Assembly: GCA_021804485.1 (NCBI GenBank)
Contig: JAJZHM010000006.1
Span: 1 to 43,124 of the forward strand
Length of the DNA: 43,124 nucleotides
Direction: 5' to 3'
Origin: Pseudomonadota bacterium
Lineage (GTDB): Bacteria > Pseudomonadota > Gammaproteobacteria > Pseudomonadales > Moraxellaceae
In this document: positions 38,889-43,124 of the stretch, in pieces
Layout: every line of letters begins with the position of its first letter
Numbering within the stretch: the first letter of the stretch is position 1
Translations under genes and position numbers: made by a program
The notes under the pieces: model-generated
Seen by the model: only the letters and a program-made list of their open reading frames with translations
Told to the model about the DNA's origin: nothing
The model's database searches: none

Positions 38889-39756
38889 ATGGCATGAACT
38901 GTTCCCAGAACGCATCATAGGCATGGATAATGAGCAATGCCTGGCGCATAAAGGCTGCTTCGTCAGGCTTGTCAAAAAAGTACCAAGATTCAATAAAATG
39001 TTGCACCAGAGCACTATTTTCACGCGCTACTAGCAGCATGGTATCAAAAAAACGTAATCCCGGAACGGGCAGATCGGTATCCTGACAACGTTCCACCGAA
39101 TGACGCAAACGCAGACTGACATCGTTACTCAGGGCATTTTCCAGCACATACATGGTAGCCAGGGCTATGGACAATTCATCATTAAGGTAATCCTGTTCGA
39201 TCACCCGACACAACTGCCGGGTTGCAGCTTGAGCATGACGCATGTCCGGCATCAGGACACCCAACTCCGGCAAAAGACTCTGGCACGATTCCCACCAGCC
39301 ATGAACCTGATCATTGGTACGTAACAACAGCTCAGCCGGGTTGGGCTGTTCCTTGGGAGCCTGCCAGACACCCGAACCCTCATGGTCATAACTGAGTTGC
39401 CGGCGCACGGTCATCACCGGAGACTCGGCCAGACGAGCCCAGCGCGAGTCCCCCAGCATCTCAATCATCAATTGCTGACGGGACAGCATCATCTGGCTGA
39501 TGACCAGTGACCATTGCGGCAAGAACCAAGGTAGCAGCTGACGAGTACCTTCATCATGATCCAGCAATTCTAGAACCGGATTATTGACGACACAGACATG
39601 ACGGGACAACTCTTCGTTCAAAAGCCCCTGAAAAGCAACAAACCGACTCAACAGACGTCCACTTAAACGTCGGTCTCCCACGACGTTCAGCCGGGGCACA
39701 CTCACCCAAGCCACGCTGTGGTCGGGTCGCTGAGAGGGTTCACGTGATAAAGTCAT
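38857..39756 (-). CDS. Conserved-looking hypothetical protein, overlapping the rapA 3' end
   Basis: 299-aa ORF with normal codon usage, mostly helical; overlaps rapA by 32 bp. Confidence 0.7.
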   Translation of the reverse strand: MTLSREPSQRPDHSVAWVSVPRLNVVGDRRLSGRLLSRFVAFQGLLNEELSRHVCVVNNPVLELLDHDEGTRQLLPWFLPQWSLVISQMMLSRQQLMIEMLGDSRWARLAESPVMTVRRQLSYDHEGSGVWQAPKEQPNPAELLLRTNDQVHGWWESCQSLLPELGVLMPDMRHAQAATRQLCRVIEQDYLNDELSIALATMYVLENALSNDVSLRLRHSVERCQDTDLPVPGLRFFDTMLLVARENSALVQHFIESWYFFDKPDEAAFMRQALLIIHAYDAFWEQFMPFMKQGPRPSS

Positions 39757-40147
39757 AGGCCGTATAATTCAGGACTGTATGCATTGACGATAGTTGCAAA
39801 TGGCTGAAACGCAACACCGCTGAGCGTGTCCTTCATTCATCATTAATGATCAGTAGACTATTTCGGACGCATCTGAGCCAACTATAGTCATTCACCATGA
39901 CAAAGCTGAAATCATCTGGACCAACAATCAATAGCAAAATGAATTTCCATAGAATTTAAGAAGATTTGATCATGTGTTCATTTATTCAGGTTAAATCAGC
40001 ACCCACCGCCACTGCACATTGTCATCATTGGCGAACAACACCTTATCTGTAACAAATCATGAACACTTTTTAACCATTCCCTTGAAATAGACAAGGGGCA
40101 AGCGCGCAACTCGGCGAGCACAGACCTTATCTAAGGCCCATTGGCGG

Positions 40148-41167
40148 TTAGGAATCAAGTCCCGTTGTGTTTTTAACACCTGTCACCCATAAACCCGTAC
40201 ACGCAGCAAGTGCAGTAACAAGTGCGGAAAAGTCATTATGGCATTGCTGCACATTGGATTGATGCGCACCAATTGCTCCATCGGCATAGGTCAGACTAAA
40301 CATAGGTTTGCGAGCTTCCATTGCCATTGGCATAAGACTTCGATAATGCTTCATGCGATAAATCTGATGGTCATCGGACCCAGTGCCACAATTCCCTTCC
40401 CCCAAGACACTTTCACGGTAGACTAGCGGCAACCTTGCATGCCTCTTGGCATAAGCCTTGGTGGGCCTGCCATAACGTTCTGCATGTTGCATCAGTACAT
40501 ACCCTACCGGATTCATGCTGCCTTGCGGCATCTCCCCAAGATTGCGTGGCGCTTGGGAAGATGCCGCCGCCCAAGTGCTGCGCCACTTCCGCAACGTGGG
40601 CCCTAGGTTTTTTAAACCTTGCAGTGAAAGCAAATCCGGTGCTACGGGCATGACCACATGACTGGATGCCAACAGTGCTGAGCGATTGATGGCCCCAAGA
40701 TTTGGTCCAACATCCAGCAATACCGCATCAGCTTGATGTCGCTTCGCTGCATCAGCAATCACCCGCCAAAACGCCGTAGTGACACGAAAAGCACGCTCAC
40801 GCCCTTCGAGGCAACGAGGCCATTCAGTTGAAAGGTCATCCTCGATACGTGACAGTGCCAGATCACCGACCAGCAATCCAAGGCGGTCGCTTAATGGCTC
40901 AATATGCACGGGCTGCACGTCGCCTGTACCATCAAACAAGGGAGCGAGCGCGCCAAAAATCGTGAGCGGATGATGATCATCATCCGGCCATAACTCCTCA
41001 AGCCTGCATTCATCCAAGGCCATGATGGACAGGTTTGACTGGGGATCGAGATCTACTGCCAACACACGCACACCCAACTCGGCAAACATGAAGGAGCAGT
41101 GATAGACCAATGAAGTCTTGCCCACCCCCCCTTTGTTGTTGAAAAACGCAATATGGGCTGCTGTCAT
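40148..41167 (-). CDS. ParA/MinD-like P-loop ATPase
   Basis: IAFFNNKGGVGKTSLVYHCSFMFAELGVRVLAVDLDPQSNLSIM (deviant Walker A) and DAVLLDVGPNLGAINRSALLASSHVVMPVAPDLLSLQGLKNL. Confidence 0.92.
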   Translation of the reverse strand: MTAAHIAFFNNKGGVGKTSLVYHCSFMFAELGVRVLAVDLDPQSNLSIMALDECRLEELWPDDDHHPLTIFGALAPLFDGTGDVQPVHIEPLSDRLGLLVGDLALSRIEDDLSTEWPRCLEGRERAFRVTTAFWRVIADAAKRHQADAVLLDVGPNLGAINRSALLASSHVVMPVAPDLLSLQGLKNLGPTLRKWRSTWAAASSQAPRNLGEMPQGSMNPVGYVLMQHAERYGRPTKAYAKRHARLPLVYRESVLGEGNCGTGSDDHQIYRMKHYRSLMPMAMEARKPMFSLTYADGAIGAHQSNVQQCHNDFSALVTALAACTGLWVTGVKNTTGLDS

Positions 41168-42366
41168 AAATCCATTCCCTGTATAATTGCAGCCACAACA
41201 CTGGGCTGGACTTCAAAGCGCAGCCGCGATCCGAGTGCTTTACGAGCTATGGCAATACCTGCACCAAACCTCTGCACATAGCCCAGAGCTCGCAGCGATT
41301 CAGCCAAATTGGGGTTGCGATAGTCAGTAATGCCCGGCTGCCCAAAGTTCTCAGGAGTCACACTACCGAACGGTCCACCAGGGTTATGAATTTCAATACG
41401 ATCATCGAACCAGTACACCCGAACAGGGGTATTCGTTGCCTCATAACTGCGATGCATACAGGCATTACGTACCAATTGGCGCAAGGCATCCAGTGGATAA
41501 GTTTCACTACGATCCTCAGTAGCAACATCGTGGAAACGGACGCTCCGCAAGTTATGCACAGCAAGCTTTTCTTCCAGCCGCCGAATCTGATCGGCCACGG
41601 TACCATGAATAGACTCACTATCCACCACTGGCGCAGTCAGATCATCACCAGCCAGCCGCAGAAATTGCGTATAAGCCCCTGGCAACCAATCGGAGGGGGA
41701 CTTGCCGATTACCAGCAATCCCAGAGTCGTAGGTGTTGGCTCTTCTTCACCCAGGATCATCTTCGTGGCGGCTAACCTCTGTTCATAGCTGCGCCCATTG
41801 GAATCCAACACATCACGCGCCACCAGTGCAGGCAGATACTCTTGTTCAAATCGCAGCCGATCAAGCTCCGTCAGAGCAGCATCATGCACCGGCTGTACAT
41901 CAAAAGGGCGGTCATGATGACGACGACGCTCATTCAGAATGCGCTCATCCTGTGCTGTCGCCAGTCCTCGGCGCGGCCCCCAACGTACATGAATACGTCC
42001 CTGGTAGCGGACAGGGGGGGAATCACAAGGCAAGACCGTAACGACCGCCACCTCGCCACCTCGTAACAAGCGCTTTTCAACAAATAAAGAGGGCGGTGGC
42101 ACGATATTCCCATCGGTCTTAATGCCGGCGAGGCTCAGTAATAATTCATCGCTAACCTTAAAACCAGGCATTATGGTTCCGTTGTCGTGCACGCCAATCA
42201 GAACCACGCCCGGTGCACCATGCCCTGCCAGGTCATTAGCAAAAGCACAGACAGCCTCTCGCACTTTCTTAGACGATTCTCCCTGAAATAACTGCTTGCG
42301 CTCCACAAAATCTGACTCAAGGTCAGTCATCATGGTTTCCAGTTGTAGGTCACTGTAATGATTCAT
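41164..42366 (-). CDS. AlbA_2 (Schlafen-like) domain / putative ATP-binding transcriptional regulator
   Basis: DFVERKQLFQGESSKKVREAVCAFANDLAGHGAPGVVLIGVHDNGTI ... LRQLVRNACMHRSYEATNTPVRVYWFDDRIEIHNPGGPFGSVTPENFG ... GYVQRFGAGIAIARKAL (HATPase_c_4-like). ATGA overlap with the ParA-like gene. Confidence 0.92.
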   Translation of the reverse strand: MNHYSDLQLETMMTDLESDFVERKQLFQGESSKKVREAVCAFANDLAGHGAPGVVLIGVHDNGTIMPGFKVSDELLLSLAGIKTDGNIVPPPSLFVEKRLLRGGEVAVVTVLPCDSPPVRYQGRIHVRWGPRRGLATAQDERILNERRRHHDRPFDVQPVHDAALTELDRLRFEQEYLPALVARDVLDSNGRSYEQRLAATKMILGEEEPTPTTLGLLVIGKSPSDWLPGAYTQFLRLAGDDLTAPVVDSESIHGTVADQIRRLEEKLAVHNLRSVRFHDVATEDRSETYPLDALRQLVRNACMHRSYEATNTPVRVYWFDDRIEIHNPGGPFGSVTPENFGQPGITDYRNPNLAESLRALGYVQRFGAGIAIARKALGSRLRFEVQPSVVAAIIQGMDL

Positions 42367-42468
42367 TACGACAGACTCCATCGTCATCGAGCAGCGAACC
42401 TTGCTGCTCACGTGCCGCTGCCTACTTCCTGTCACACCCCACGAACAGGACCCACCAGACAGATTGCT

Positions 42469-42503
42469 GGTATCATGCAATTATACATAATTATCATGAT
42501 ACC
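42469..42503. promoter_or_regulatory. Large inverted repeat upstream of the AlbA_2-ParA cassette, containing a minus-strand TATAAT
   Basis: GGTATCATG-c-AATTAT-ac-ATAATT-at-CATGATACC; minus strand reads TATGTATAAT inside it. Confidence 0.7.
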
Positions 42504-42685
42504 GTTTTTTGCTGCAAGTGTTTGCTCCTTTCCCATAACTGTGTTTGGCCTTTTCTGAACCTCAGGCTTTCAGTCTGTTGGATGTTGATCAAGACCACTG
42601 TGTCATCCCCACCCACCGTTCTGTCAATTTGTCCAAATCAGACTACAATGAAAGGCAAAGATCATCAGACTCTCAGGTCCACTCC

Positions 42686-43124
42686 ATGCCTCAACTCATT
42701 CGGGAAGATGCTGCATTCTATAGTGAAGGTACACTGTGTCGGGCATGGTTTTACCGGCCGGAATCCAACTCTTTTGACCAACGTCCCTGTATTGTCATGG
42801 CGCATGGCCTCGGAGGGACACGCGATGCAGGACTTGAACCCTATGCCGAGTGTTTCGCCAAGGCCGGTTTTTGTGTGCTGCTGTTTGATTACCGATTCCT
42901 AGGTAGTAGTGATGGAACTCCTCGTCAGCTTATTTCGGTCCCTAATCAGTTGGAAGACTGGCAGGCAGCTGTTGCCTATGCACGCCGGATCCGTCATGTT
43001 GATCCCGTTCGGGTGGCTTTGTGGGGATCTTCATTTTCGGGGGGGCATGTTTTGGTGACGGCAGCCCGCGATCCTAGTATTACGGCATTTTCAGCACAAT
43101 GTCCGATGATGGATGGCCTTGTCG
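42686..43124 (+). CDS. Alpha/beta hydrolase, N-terminal part (runs off the window)
   Basis: My translation from ATG 42686: MPQLIREDAAFYSEGTLCRAWFYRPESNSFDQRPCIVMAHGLGGTRDAGLEPYAECFAKAGFCVLLFDYRFLGSSDG ... VALWGSSFSGGHVLV. Absent from the ORF track because there is no stop. Confidence 0.9.
   Translation, partial: MPQLIREDAAFYSEGTLCRAWFYRPESNSFDQRPCIVMAHGLGGTRDAGLEPYAECFAKAGFCVLLFDYRFLGSSDGTPRQLISVPNQLEDWQAAVAYARRIRHVDPVRVALWGSSFSGGHVLVTAARDPSITAFSAQCPMMDGLV

Noticed and set aside
42522-42902. 126-aa plus-strand ORF
   Set aside because: Out of frame with the alpha/beta hydrolase starting at 42686, which has clear family motifs.

Overview
The window appears to be chromosomal DNA from a gammaproteobacterium (inferred from RapA, EmrAB-type genes and AlkB; not proven). 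It is about 90% coding. Main blocks:
- a Sua5-type tRNA modification gene overlapping an RquA-like methyltransferase
- a three-gene RND efflux operon behind a perfect 25-bp operator-like palindrome
- an Rpn/PD-(D/E)XK gene carrying a 12-bp in-frame minisatellite
- alanine dehydrogenase
- a TPR/OGT (SPINDLY-type) protein
- an alkane-oxidation neighbourhood (AraC regulator, AlkB, SlyD, Fic, OsmC, Fe-ADH, CaiB/BaiF CoA-transferase)
- a UvrD-like helicase
- a lytic transglycosylase, then a porin and a PstS-like protein
- PEP synthase
- a MarR-NodT-EmrA-EmrB efflux operon
- an RluA-type pseudouridine synthase and RapA
- a translationally coupled AlbA_2/ParA-like two-gene cassette behind a large inverted repeat
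- the start of an alpha/beta hydrolase, missed by the ORF track because it runs off the window.
The most interesting non-ORF signals are (1) a degraded group I intron of the tRNA (IC3-like) type inside a tRNA-Ile(CAU)-like relic at about 9083-9336; (2) a candidate structured ncRNA at about 17543-17737, with paired ends, several nested helices and a canonical intrinsic terminator, possibly a divergent 6S RNA or a new RNA; and (3) the AlbA_2-ParA cassette with its 35-nt inverted repeat. No CRISPR array or rRNA was seen. All calls were made by eye, with no database searches.
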